Below, in pieces: positions 22,831-33,835 of a DNA stretch of 64,000 nucleotides; the first letter of the stretch is position 1; each line of letters begins with the position of its first letter. Location: assembly GCF_023159225.1 (NCBI RefSeq), contig NC_063174.1, positions 30,587,983 to 30,651,982 on the forward strand. The letters run 5' to 3'. Under the pieces are notes generated by a model. The model was not told where the DNA came from. It searched no databases and saw nothing but the letters and a program-made list of their open reading frames with translations. This DNA comes from Perognathus longimembris pacificus (taxonomy: Eukaryota; Chordata; Mammalia; Rodentia; Heteromyidae). Position numbers and translations under genes: made by a program.

Positions 22831-23060
22831 AAGCTAGGTACTGGTAGCTCACATCTGCAATCCTTGCTACTCAGGAAGCTGAGATCTAAGGATCACGGTT
22901 CAAAGCCAGCCTGGGCAAGAAAGTTGTGAGACCTTATCTCCAATTAACAACTCAAAAGGAGGAAGAACAGGTGTGTCTCAAAGTGGTAGAGTGCTAGCTT
23001 TGAACAAAAGGGCTCAGGACAAGTGCCCAGGCCTTGAATTCAAGCTCCATGATTAACAAT
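22831..23060 (+). mobile_element. B1-Geo SINE
   Basis: Full dimer preceded by an A run. The Geo B box reads ttgaattcaagctcc. Confidence 0.87.
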
Positions 23061-23669
23061 AGCAAGAAAAGCATTTAAGTAGGCCTCAGGTTTCTCATGA
23101 ATTAAAGCGTGACCCGTAGTTACGTAGGCAATGTGATTATTTGTAACTCAAAGGTAAAATTGCAGCCTGCAAGCTCAGTTAACAAAACTATTTTTAAACT
23201 TCAAATTTATGAAATATTACTTTTGTTACTATTATCATTCATGGTGTGAATTCTGACTCCCTTGCACTTTGAGCATATGGTTTATGGCCACTAGGTGGCA
23301 CTGTGTATTTCTAATACGGAAAAGGCTTGAAATTCACATGACACAATAGTCACACCCATCAGGTAAGATTTTTCTTTTTTCATTCTTTTGTTTCAGTGAA
23401 GGTAGGAAAGATTTACTTTTTATATAAAATTTGATATTTTTATAGTGTATTTAGCAAAAATCCAGTACATAATCCCAGTATTAAATAGCATTTACCTTGC
23501 TTAGGTAAATAATGTCTCACAAGCTTAGACTTTGGGTTATGGGGCTCCAAAGTCAGATTCTTCCTTCAGTGCAAGGTATGGATATTCCAAAGATTTCAGA
23601 ACTTATATTAGCCATAGTCTATCATTTGGAGGTCCTTATCACCAGAAACATTTGCTTTCAAAGAAGATA
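23061..23669. other. unique intergenic region with a CTCF-like motif
   Basis: About 0.6 kb lacking recognised repeats, with the forward CTCF-like site at 23288. Confidence 0.5.
23288..23301 (+). promoter_or_regulatory. candidate CTCF site, forward orientation
   Basis: Reads CCACTAGGTGGCAC inside TGGCCACTAGGTGGCACTG, which matches the full 19-base CTCF profile at every position allowing its known degeneracy. Confidence 0.62.
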
Positions 23670-23826
23670 CAAGCCAGGCACTGGTGCCTCATCTGTAATC
23701 CTAGCTACTCTAGAGGCAGAGAACTGAAGATCAAGGTTCAAAGCCAGCCCAGGCAGGAAAATCTGTGAGACTTTTATCTCCAGCTAATCAGCAGAAATCT
23801 TGGGGCTCAAACCCCAGTTCTTGTAA
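23670..23826 (+). mobile_element. B1-Geo SINE with internal deletion
   Basis: Complete head, then a jump from the linker (agctaatcagcagaaat) to the Geo B-box end (gctcaaaccccag). About 70 bases of Geo are missing. Confidence 0.75.
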
Positions 23827-23979
23827 ACATGCTCACATGTGCGCACACACATACCCACAATACAGATTTATTTACAAATTATCTGGGAAAGAAAAAGCAA
23901 GCATCTTGCCTGGGGATCAAGCCCAGGATCTAGCTTTATTATTCTCATTTCAACCAGCTAGTGGAGATGATGTCTAGAC

Positions 23980-24480
23980 TTCATCCCATGAGCACCACAG
24001 CCTTTGCTATGCCAATAGTCTGTCTCCTTGTTCCTCTTCATCTCCAGGCTTCCCTTCCACTCTAACTCCCATGCCATTCACTTCCAAGCTCTGTACCGTC
24101 CACTCCCACAACTCTCCCTGAATAGACTCTCCTACATCCAGGATTCCAGTTCTTCAGGTGATGTTTTCCTGGCTGTATCTTCAGCCCAAGTATTGACTGC
24201 CCATACCTGGAAGTCTCCAGACACCTCCAACCTTAACTCACTGAAATGAGACTCCCCAGGCCCAAGCCCAGATTTGTGTTTCCTTTTCTCTGGTACTACT
24301 ATCCTCATCCATGCACCTGACCCAGGCAGAGAGATCTGAGTTTGGCTGTGAGCTCTCCTGCTCCAGAACCCAGCCTCACTTAGTCCTCAGGTCTGTCAAC
24401 CAGTTGCCCATTGCTGACATTTCACTCTGCTGCTGTCCTGATTGTGGATTGGGTCACTTGGGTCATGATTATTTACCTTT
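23980..24480 (+). mobile_element. possible L2-like LINE remnant
   Basis: C/T-rich sequence with tctccttgttcctcttcatc and later clauses resembling the pyrimidine-rich L2 ORF end. The similarity is weak, and it may simply be unique sequence. Confidence 0.25.
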
Positions 24481-24617
24481 CCCTAGGTATTGGCCCCTTG
24501 AAACCTATAGAACTATACTCTAGCCAGGTTGATCTATATGTAAGGTGAATATAAATTATGTTTGGCTCCTGCTTGAATTTTCTGATGTCCTCTCATCTCT
24601 CTAAAGGCAGATGTGAA

Positions 24618-24619
<2 letters not shown>

Positions 24620-24652
<33 letters not shown>
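24620..24652. repeat. (TG)n microsatellite
   Basis: About 16 TG units abutting the next antisense SINE tail. Confidence 0.95.
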
Positions 24653-24655
<3 letters not shown>

Positions 24656-24656
24656 C

Positions 24657-24888
24657 TTGTACTGACTTGAACTCAGGGTATGTGTCCTGTCCTTTAGCTT
24701 TTTCTGCTCATGGCACTCTGCCACTTGAGCCACACTTCTACTTTAGGCTTTTTTTTTTTTTGGCTGCTTAACTGGTGATAAGAGTTTCATGGACTTTTCT
24801 GCCTGGGCTAGCTCCCAACTTTAATCCTCAAATCTCAGCCTCCTGAGTAGCTAAGGTGACAGGTATGAGCAGCCACTGGCCCCAGGCT
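24657..24888 (-). mobile_element. B1-Geo SINE, antisense
   Basis: Full dimer with a 12-base T run expanded at the linker (about 24749-24760). Confidence 0.85.
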
Positions 24889-25248
24889 TCTTCACTTCGT
24901 TCTTTGTAACCCAGGCCTGCTGTCTTCCCAGATCATCCCAGCAGGGGTCTCTCTCATCAATGACTGCAGTGGCTTGAACTGGAGCACCAGTATTCTGCTG
25001 AACTGGTGCAAGTCCCATCATTAGACTGCGTACTACTATACCAGGCCTGGAACAGTGTCTTTGTAGAAGGTAGAAGGAACAGAATTTCCAGTCTCTGAGG
25101 ACCACACATAAAAATTGTTGTTATGGCAGAATAAGGTTTTTACTCAATTGAAGGGGACAAGGGGCAAGTTAATTCTTGTTTTGTCTTTCACAATTGGTAT
25201 CTCCCATTATCATGCTTTAGAATTTCTCTCCTTAAAAGTTTGAGGGTT

Positions 25249-25478
25249 AAAAATCTCAAATATGGGCTGAGGATATAGCCTAGTGGCAAGAGTGCCTGCC
25301 TCGGATACACGAGGCCCTAGGTTCGATTCCCCAGCACCACATATACAGAAAACGGCCAGAAGCGGCTCTGTGGCTCAAGTGGCAGAGTGCTAGCCTTGAG
25401 CGGGAAGAAGCCAGGGACAGTGCTCAGGCCCTGAGTCCAAGGCCCAGGACTGGCCAAAAAAAAAAAAATCTCAAATAT
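25249..25478 (+). mobile_element. IDL-Geo SINE, young subfamily, 15-bp duplication
   Basis: Markers gcctcggatacacgaggc and gccttgagcgggaag. A perfect duplication aaaaatctcaaatat is at 25249-25263 and 25464-25478. Confidence 0.96.
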
Positions 25479-25667
25479 TTACTTGGTAAAGATTACTCAT
25501 GGTATCGCTGGAGGGGCTCAGTGGTCCTGTAGTAGATGAATGAGGCAGTTAGAGTTTCAGATATAAGCAAGGAACGTTTTTGTGTCTTGACTCCTGTTTG
25601 CCTCTTCTGAAAACTCTAGGTATTCCATTCCTTCAGAGTAATGAACTCTATTAGCTCTACAGTAATT

Positions 25668-25880
25668 GTATGAGATTTCTTGAGCACCTACTATGTGTCA
25701 GGCACTGTTGTAAACCTTTGACCTGCATCAGTACCTTGAATACTCAAAAATCATACTTTGAGACAGGTTTTATTAATGGTCACTCCTGTTTTACAGATGA
25801 GAAAATAGAGGCACGGAGAGGTCTAGTCCCTTGACTGGCAATGAGGCGGAGCCAGGGTTTGGTCCCAGCAGTCTGACCAG
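25668..25880 (+). mobile_element. MIR element
   Basis: Core-SINE MIR features in order: gagcacctactatgtgtcag, gcactgttgtaaac, ttttacagatgagaaaat, gaggcacggagaggt, and the final gtttggtcccagcagtctgac. This is a pre-placental fossil. Confidence 0.88.
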
Positions 25881-26121
25881 TTTGTGACCTCTCACTGTGT
25901 GATTCTGAGATGCATCATTTCATTATTCTGAGGAGACTGGCAGCTATGTACCCAGACCTGCCACCCAGCCCTCCTTGAGCATGTAGGCATCTGTGAGGAA
26001 AAGGCAAGCTTAATTCCATAGCCTCCTCCTCCCCTGCCTATTGCCACAACGTCCCTGTCCTAAAACCCTTCAGTAAATTTACTCCCCTTGGCCTTTCTCT
26101 CTCATCCCCATGACACTGGTG

Positions 26122-26411
26122 TGTATGTGTGTGTGCGCGTGTGCACGCGTGTGTGCGTGTGTGTGTGTGTGTGTGTGTGCCAGTCCTAGGGCTTGAACTC
26201 AAAGCATGAGCTCCATCTCTGAGCTTTCATGCTCAAGGTTAGCACTCTATCACTTGAGTCACAGCTCCACTTCTGGCTTTTGGGGGGGGGCAGTTAATTG
26301 GAGATAAGAGTCTCATGGACATCACTGCCCAAGATGGCATTGAATCATGATCCTTAGAGCTCAGCCTCCCAGGTAGCTAGGATTACAGGCATGAGCCATG
26401 GGAACCTGGCT
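26122..26411 (-). mobile_element. B1-Geo SINE, antisense, with TG/CG tail
   Basis: The reversed tail is a mixed (TG)n/(CG) run (26122-26179), followed by a full Geo-linker-7SL element with a G run at about 26281-26290. Confidence 0.86.
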
Positions 26412-26506
26412 CCATGACACTTCTTCCTTGAGACAAGTAAGCCTCATTCCATGTTCTTTTCCACAAGCTGAGATCCGTTTGTGTCCACTTGCTTCTTCTC
26501 TTGACT

Positions 26507-26697
26507 ATGCCAGTCCTGGGCTTGGACTCAGGGCCTGAGCGCTGTCTCTGGCTTCTTTTTGCTCAAGGCTAGCACTCTGCCACTTGAGCCACAGCGCTAC
26601 TTCTGGCCATTTTCTGTACATGTGGTGCTGGGGAATCGAACCCAGGGCTTCATGTATACGAGGCAAGCACTCTTGCCACTAGGCCATATTCCCAGCC
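26507..26697 (-). mobile_element. IDL-Geo SINE, antisense
   Basis: Full copy lacking an A tail. Duplication cttgactat at 26500-26508 and 26698-26706. Confidence 0.92.
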
Positions 26698-26764
26698 CTT
26701 GACTATTTCTTTATTGAGCTATGACTCACAATTTTCTGCTCTTTCATATATCCTGTCTGTCTGT

Positions 26765-26878
26765 CTCACTCTTTGAGACCCTGTTGTCACTGTGTTGCCC
26801 AACATAATTTTGATGAACTCCTGGAATCAAGTAATCCTCTTAGCCTCTAAAGTAACTGGGATTATAAATATGCAACAC
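26765..26878 (-). mobile_element. old 7SL-derived monomer, antisense
   Basis: Reads as a reversed Alu/B1-like unit (tttgagaccctgttgtcac, tgttgccca, gtaactgggattataaat). No Geo half. Confidence 0.6.
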
Positions 26879-26947
26879 CTTCTCCAATATCTAATATTTT
26901 AAAACATATTGATGAGTATTATTGGGAAAGAGTAAGACTGCATTATC

Positions 26948-27200
26948 TGTGTGTGTGTGTGTGTGTATGTGTGTGCGCACGTGTGTGTGTGCACCAGTCC
27001 TGGAGCTTGAACTTAGGGCCTAGGCACTGTCCCTGAACTTTTTACTCAAGGCTAGCATTCTACCAGGTGAGCCACAGCTCCACTTTTAGCTTTTTGGTAG
27101 TTGATTGGAGGAAAGAGTCTCATGAACTTTTTTGCCTGGGGTGGCTTTGAACTAGGATCCTCATATCTCAGCCTCCTGAGTAGCTTGGAAACTGGCTTGG
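26948..27200 (-). mobile_element. B1-Geo SINE, antisense, with TG tail
   Basis: A TG/CG run at 26948-26991, then a full dimer. The head is truncated at cttggaaactggcttgg. Confidence 0.84.
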
Positions 27201-27858
27201 GTTTTCTTCTTTGAAGGTTTATTCAATTACTGACAAGTCCTCCTGTAGGCTTTGTTTTATTGTTTGGTAGGACAGTTCCATTTCAGCATTGTTGGTCCTG
27301 AGTTGTGGCCTTTCTGGGGTGTGATACTTCTGAGCGGTAGTCTCTATGGAGTTTGCATTGAATGCATTGTAAGGACAGTAAGGTCTTTTTCTTTGGCTAG
27401 GCTAGTATTGGGGTATTTTCAGCTGTCTAGCTCACAGCAGCCCTTCTCTACTAGGCCTCACGAAGACTGCGTGTGTCTGTAAGGCAGACTTGAAAGCCTT
27501 CGTAAGTCCTCTTATTCCGTAGAACCCCTTCCTTTCTGGGATCCTCCCTTTTAAGCTACAGGGATGATGGGCACTCTAACTTATCTGTATTTCTGCAGAT
27601 CTACAAGACTTCCATACATTTTGACTTACTTCCTTTTCCCGTTCATGCTCCCAGGCAGAAAGCTGATGAGGATGTGACCATCACTCTGTGCTTCCTTTCT
27701 CTCAAGGATCACAGTCCTGCCAGCTTCTCCTTAGATGCCTGCAATCAGTTTCCTCCCTTCTAGTTGTTTTCAGTGGGAGGGCAAATCTAGTGCCAACTGC
27801 TCAGTGTGAGTGGAAGTGGAAGGCGGAGGCATCTTGTTTATGTTTTAGTATAGTACAT
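27201..27858. other. unique intergenic sequence
   Basis: About 650 bases with short open frames that resemble nothing I know. No repeat recognised. Confidence 0.45.
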
Positions 27859-27859
27859 A

Positions 27860-27905
27860 CTCAAAATTTGAGCACATGCTTTACCACTGAGCTACACCCC
27901 TAGCC
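27860..27905 (-). mobile_element. ID fragment, antisense
   Basis: A 45-base remnant containing the reversed A-box side (ctttaccactgagctacacccctagcc). Confidence 0.55.
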
Positions 27906-27944
27906 TGAAAGATCTTTCTTTCACTTCTGTATCAGGCCACTGTT

Positions 27945-28140
27945 CTTTATATTATTATTTTTATTATTATGTAGTTATATAAAGATGTTACAATTTTATA
28001 AGTCAAGTATGAGTACCGTACTTCTTGATCAATGTCACTTCTTCCTTTGTTCTCCATTTTCCCCTCTTGTCCCTATCCTCAAGTTACATAGTTCATTTTT
28101 TACATAATGTACACTGAATATAAAGACTACTTTTGCTCAC
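27945..28140 (-). mobile_element. LINE-1 3' UTR fragment, antisense
   Basis: Contains cttgatcaatgtcac, also present at 36261-36275, within an ATT-rich leader. The two are copies of the same L1 3' UTR type. Confidence 0.55.
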
Positions 28141-28191
28141 TGTTCTGAATGATTGCTATGTATTAGTAGTCTGACCCTAATTTTCATTATG

Positions 28192-28256
28192 GTGTTGAGG
28201 TGTAGCTCTGTGTTAGAGTACTTGCCTAGCATGTATGAGGTCCAAGGTTCAGTCTC

Positions 28257-28301
<45 letters not shown>
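28192..28301 (+). mobile_element. ID monomer with (CA)n tail
   Basis: An ID unit (gtgtagctctgtgttagagtacttgcc to cagtctccagc) runs directly into about 20 CA units. No Geo half. Confidence 0.8.
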
Positions 28302-28920
28302 ACTTTAGTGCAGTTCACTTAAGTTATTACAATTACTGTTTATACATTCTAATGATTATTATGATGATTAGCAATTAACATAAACTACACCTATAAAACA
28401 TTACAGTGTTTATCAAACACTCATTTGTCCAGAGTTTAACATAAAATTTGGGTAGAACAAATTCTAGTATGCTTCTGATTTCAAAGCTAGCTACAGTAAA
28501 ACTAGAAGACAAAATAATCTACAAAAACTTAGTCCAGTGGCACAAAACTTTTCAAAGCAACAAAAATAACTTTTGCCACCATTTATAATTTAACTGACCC
28601 AATCACAGGAAGACTCCCGAAGCAAACTCGCCTGGCACTCTTTCTAAGAAAGCTGATCTAGTTCACTGACTGCACCATAACTTATGTACTTTATTTTATT
28701 GTTTAAGAAAGTATATCAAAGCAGTAATAAATGATTACAGTGTTTATATTAATCAATCAGTGATAAGGCCTGCTGAGTGAGTCGTTTACTTGAACTAGAG
28801 CTTGCTCTGGAGTGCTCTGCTCCGCATTCTGAAGACCCAGGGAATGGGCAATAAATAACTTGGCAAATGCCGGACTTCTGATTCCTGCGCCACATAAGCT
28901 TTGTTCTAGACAGCTCTAGT
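28302..28920. other. unique intergenic sequence
   Basis: About 620 bases, AT-rich, no gene or repeat recognised. Confidence 0.45.
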
Positions 28921-28968
28921 CTGTCTTCTTTCTTTCTTCTTCTTCTTCTTTTTTTTTTTTTTTTTTAA

Positions 28969-29216
28969 ATGCTGGTCCTGTGGCTTGAACTCAGGGCCTG
29001 GATGCTGTCCCTGAGCTTTTGTGCTCAAGGTTAGTGCTCTACCACTCAAGCCACTGTTCCATTTTCAGCTTTTTTGATGGCTTTTAAAAAATTCAGCTTT
29101 TTGGTGGCTAACTGGAGTCTACAGTCTTTCCTGCCTGGGCTGGCTTCAAACCACAATCTTTACATCTTAGTCTCCTGAGTAGTTAGGATGACAGGCCTGA
29201 ACCATCAGAGCCAGGA
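28969..29216 (-). mobile_element. B1-Geo SINE, antisense
   Basis: Preceded by a CTT/T run (28925-28965). The segment cagctttttt... is duplicated at the linker (29068-29102), suggesting replication slippage. Confidence 0.84.
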
Positions 29217-29790
29217 CCATTCTTCTTAATACAATACTGAATTTTTTTGTCTCCTATTTAAAATGCTAATTTCATGTATTTACTCAGAGTAATGAAAATC
29301 CTCAGGTAATTTTAAATGGGAACAAAAAACAAATTGCCAAAAATTTTAAAACAAAGAAAATAAATATAATGAACTGAATCTCCAATTGATATTACAAAAA
29401 TGGACTAAATCTAAGAGAAATGGCTTGTGCATTAACATAGAAACATAGATGCTGCAGTGATATCACCGCCTGCCAACAGTCATCTCAAAGCCAGTCCAAG
29501 TTTTTAAAGTCATTTCCTAACTAATGTTAACAAGCCAGGTGTTTCCTGATTTCAGTTGTTCAGACTCAAGAACAAAATAAAAAGAGTTACTCGGGGAAAT
29601 GTGTGAAATTCCTTTGTTGGCTTCCTTTCTCCTGTATCAAGCCAAGGTTTCATCTAAGTTTCTCTTCAAGGTTTTTGCACTTCCATGCCCATTTTGTCCC
29701 TAAGCTTCTCCCTTTCTTCATGAGTCTTCTCTATTTCTCTCTATTCTCTTTTTTTTTTTTAACTAAATTTTAGTTGTGTTTGTATTAAGA
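29217..29790. other. unique intergenic sequence
   Basis: AT-rich, no recognisable gene or repeat. Confidence 0.45.
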
Positions 29791-30012
29791 GAATAAGCAC
29801 TGTGGCTCATGCCTGTACCCCTAGCTACTCAGAAGGATGAGATCTGAGGATTGTGGTTCATAGCCAGCTCAAGCAGGAAAGTCTCTGAGACTCTTTCTCT
29901 AATAAACTACCAAATGGCTGGAAGTGGAGCTGTGGCTCAAGCAGTAGAGTGCTAGCTGTGAGCAAAGAAGCTCAGGGACTGTGCGTAGGCCCTGAGTTCA
30001 TGCCAGTCCGGC
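29791..30012 (+). mobile_element. B1-Geo SINE
   Basis: Full dimer. The 3' end (gttcatgccagtccggcg) passes into an alternating GC/CA tract. Confidence 0.86.
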
Positions 30013-30035
30013 GAGTGCGCGCGCGCGCATGCGCG

Positions 30036-30077
<42 letters not shown>
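30013..30077. repeat. (GC)n(CA)n alternating purine-pyrimidine tract
   Basis: About 30 bases of GC dinucleotides with one cat interruption, followed by about 16 CA units: strictly alternating and Z-DNA-prone. Confidence 0.92.
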
Positions 30078-30081
<4 letters not shown>

Positions 30082-30581
30082 TCTCCCTGTGACTTGAAGG
30101 GTCTCTTCATGACCATGGGTCTGTGGTCACCTCTTCCTTACCCAGGGCACACAACAGGGGTGGAAGGAGGGTGGAAAGAGCATGAACAGCACTGTGAGGC
30201 AAAATTAGAAACATTTACATTGGGCTGTTTGCCTTTGCAATGTGCTTGGAGTTCAGTTTCTCTTTTCATTCAATACCAAACTCAACTAACCATTTTGGAA
30301 GATGAAAACCCAAGTCTTGGAATGCTACTACCTGTCTCCTGTGCCTGGGATTCTTAAACTTGAGTTCAGAATAATCATACAGGTTTGTAAACATTGCCAA
30401 AAATGTCAATTCTCTCCCCTTGCCACCCCAAAGGACATTGTCAGAAAGTCTCAACTGTCCTGATATCAGTACTAGCTTCCAGAGCTAACATTATGTCCAC
30501 TGTATAATGAGATTTCATTAAGTTTGTTTGTTTTCTTTTTTGCAGTGTTGGGGATTAAATCAAGGCCTCTTACTTGCTAAG

Positions 30582-31089
30582 AAAGTGTTGGATTGGGCTG
30601 GGGATATTGCCTAGTGGCAAGAGTGCTTGCCTCCTATACATGAAGCCCTGGGTTCAATTCCCCAGCACCACACATACAGAAAATGGCCAGAAGTGGCGCT
30701 GTGGCTCAAGTGGCAGAGTGCTAGCCTTGAGCAAAAAAAGAAGCCAGGGACAGTGCTTAGGCCCTGAGTCCAAGCCCCAGGACTGGCCAAAAAGAAAAAA
30801 AAAAAAAAAGAATGAAGCCTAGGGGCTGGGAATATGGCTTAGTGGTCGGGTGCTTGCCTAGCATGCATGAAGCCCTGGGTTTGATTCCTCCACACCACAT
30901 AATCAGAAAAGGCTGGAACTGGCACTGTGGCTCAAGTGGTAGAGTGCTAACCTTGAGCAAAAAGACCCAGGCCCTGAGTTCAAGCCCTAGGACTGGCAAA
31001 AATAAATAAATCAGTAAAATCTTCAAAAAAGAATGAAAGAATGAGAGAAAGAAAGAAAGAAAGAAAGAAAGAAAATAAAGTGTTGGATT
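30582..31089 (+). mobile_element. two IDL-Geo SINEs, one nested in the tail of the other
   Basis: The first copy (30595-30809) starts after aaagtgttggatt at 30582-30594, and that word recurs at 31077-31089 beyond the second copy and a (GAAA)n tail. The second copy (30823-31012) is flanked by aaaaagaatgaa words (about 30805-30816 and 31026-31037), so it landed in the A tail of the first. Confidence 0.88.
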
Positions 31090-31960
31090 ACTGAACTATA
31101 TATACCCCAGCCTAAAGACATTAGTATTGAAAATAAACAGTATCTGGTTATTCCTGCTTCACTCTTTCAGTGTTTAGAATAAACAATTGTAACTTTCTGT
31201 ATTCAAAGCAAACTCAAGGTTATAAAAGAAGGTATAGAAGATATGGGTGGGGATGGGGTTAATGTAGTATGATGACTTAATGAGTTTTATAGAAAGTTAA
31301 ACTTTTGTTCTTCTATAAGAGAAGGGGTTGATGTGAATTTTTTTTTTAACATTTACTGGGATTTCAAGAACCAAGATCTCTTAGGCTGTCTTATTATGAA
31401 CCATAAACTCTTTGGGGACACAGGTAAAACTATGTTTTCAGTTGCACAAACACCAAGGAAATATTCAAGTTTCACCAGAAAGATGATATAGGAAATGATT
31501 ACATTTTGAAATTTTCACAATCTTATTGTGATGTGGGGTACAATTGAAACAATTTTGAAATGAGCTCAAGAAGGTTGAATATACTCTCACTACAGAAAAG
31601 CTTCATTCTAGAAAAGTCACAATCTGCAGATAAAAGAAAAGAAGGAAAAGCCACTAATAACATAGCACACACAAAGCAGTTTACCCATTCTTCCATGTGC
31701 TTTGGATAAAATAAGTTGTGTAATAGATAAAAAAGTAAGGCTCCATTCAGGAGGTCAGGACTTGAATTGTGCAGTTAGCAAGAGCAAGGATAGGATTTGG
31801 ATAGATGTAGCCTGTTTCTGAGAGTCCCTGATGTCCTGTGACAAACACTGCTCACATTTGGGGCTATGTCCTTTGAAATTTACACACCTACAGAACATAT
31901 GTGTACACATGTCATGCAACATAGGATTCCAATGAGTTATATACCATTTGATAGTGTGCT
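31090..31960. other. unique intergenic sequence
   Basis: About 870 bases, AT-rich, repeat-poor, with no coding potential recognised. Confidence 0.45.
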
Positions 31961-31979
31961 TTTTTTTGGGGGGGGGGCG

Positions 31980-32208
31980 GTGCAGATACTGGGGCTTGAA
32001 CTCAGGGCTGTGTGTTGTCCATTAACTTTGTCTTTCAAGGCTGGCACTTTGCCACATATGCCATGCCTCCACTTCCAGTTTTTTGCTAGTTCATTTGACA
32101 TAAGAGTATCTCAGATTTGTCTCACTGAACTGGCACCCAACCCTGATTCTCAGAACTCAGTCTCCTGAGTGGTTAGGATTTTAGATATGAGTCAACAGCA
32201 CCTAGCTT
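31980..32208 (-). mobile_element. B1-Geo SINE, antisense
   Basis: Diverged dimer behind a G run (31966-31978). The head ends tcaacagcacctagc. A C run follows at 32220-32235. Confidence 0.8.
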
Positions 32209-32331
32209 GATACCTGTTCCCCCCCCCCCCCCCCGCTAACAATACATAATGAAAAAAATCTATAATGGCTACTGGTGTAAGTAGTAACAGCTACATCCTG
32301 CTAAAAAATTCAACTTTAAATAAGGCATTCT

Positions 32332-32535
32332 TGGGGCTGGAAATATGGCCTAGTGGTAGAGTGCTTCCTCGTGCACATGAAGTCCTGGGTTCTATTCCTC
32401 AGCACCACATATATAGAAAAAGCTGGAAGTGGCACTGTGGCTCAAGTGGTACAGTGCTAGCCTTGAGCAAAAAGAAGCCAGGGACAGTGCTCAGGCCCTA
32501 AGTTCAAGCCCCAGGACTGGCAAAAAACAAAACAA
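32332..32535 (+). mobile_element. IDL-Geo SINE
   Basis: Full dimer with an AAAAC-rich tail. Imperfect target words aaataaggcattct and aaataaggctttct flank it. Confidence 0.9.
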
Positions 32536-33100
32536 CCAAACAAATAAATAAGGCTTTCTCTTGTTGCATACTTATAAAAAAATATATCTAGGGACACCTA
32601 TATAATATTGATAATAAGATCACTTGAATTAATGAGAACCACTTTGAATATTAAGTATTATCACTACAAAACTACTTGGTTCAGAGACTAAAAGAGTGTT
32701 GAGTTTCTTACAAATGATCTCACGTAATTCCAGAAGACCTTGAAAAGGTCCAAGTATGATTCCCAATGAACAGAATAGAATTGGTAATTGAATGGTCACT
32801 GAGTGAACTAAAAATACCAACAAGGCATTGAGAAAACCCAGGAAAGGGTGAAGAGGCAGATGCTAGAAGAGCAAATGGACATTTTCCTTTTACAGTTCTC
32901 TTACACCAGACATACTATCTAGTAACTTGGTGGATACTTGTAGTTAATGACCACTTGGCCTGTTAAATGGACCAGGATAGAATGAGAAGAGCTAATAGAA
33001 CCTGACCATTGTCTATATATTAATAATAGGTTTAACTCAAATGATTACTATTCTAAAGCATATTCGCTTGCTTCTTTCAGTAATTCTTTTTTGTGTGCTG
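32536..33100. other. unique intergenic sequence
   Basis: No gene or repeat recognised. Confidence 0.45.
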
Positions 33101-33107
33101 CACTGTG

Positions 33108-33140
<33 letters not shown>

Positions 33141-33250
33141 TTAATTGGAGATGAGTCTTATTTTCTGCCTGGGCTGGCTTTGAACTCTGATCCTCAGATC
33201 TCAGTCTCCTGAGTAGCTAGGATTACAGGAGTGAGCCTACAGCACCCAAC
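33101..33250 (-). mobile_element. 7SL-like head only, with (GT)n
   Basis: A GT run (about 33103-33140) replaces the Geo half, and the reversed linker and head follow (tttaattggagatgagtc). Confidence 0.78.
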
Positions 33251-33600
33251 TCAGTAATACTTTTTGTTTTTAATGCCAAGAAAAATGCTAACATGAAGAG
33301 TCATAACAAGTTCTGCATTCAGACATATAGACCTTTTAAACTATTTTAAGAAGAGTTTATTACTTTGCTTTAACTTCAAGTTGGTATTACAGAAGTGAAT
33401 AGAGACATAGTTGGCTCTTTGACGCTATTTTTATTGTCTCCTCTTTATTGTATATAAAATATGCTTCTTAAATTATGCTTCTTAAATAATCAACTTTTAT
33501 AAATGTATTTCTTAGAATGGTTGCAAGGTTTCCCAAAGCTCTACAGTGATTATTAGAAAGACATTTAGGTAATGTAAAAGATTTCAAATGGTGGTGTTTT

Positions 33601-33835
33601 AATATGGGTATATTCTGGGGCTGGGGATATGGCCTAGTGGCAAGAGAGCTTGCCTCGTATACATGAGGCCCTGGGTTCGATTCCCCAGCACCACATATAC
33701 AGAAAACGGCCAGAAGTGGCACTGTGGCTCAAGTGGCAGAGTGTTAGCCTTGAGCAAAAGGAAGCCAGGGACAGTGCTTAGGCCCTGAGTCCAAGGCCCA
33801 GGACTGGCCAAAAAAAACAAATATGGGTATATTCT
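33601..33835 (+). mobile_element. IDL-Geo SINE with 16-bp duplication
   Basis: Nearly consensus copy. Perfect duplication aatatgggtatattct at 33601-33616 and 33820-33835. Confidence 0.97.

Noticed and set aside
33617..33710. Possible functional tRNA-Ala gene in the ID monomer
   Set aside because: It has A and B boxes but no foldable acceptor/anticodon arms or discriminator, and it is followed by Geo and an A tail with a target duplication, so it is a SINE.
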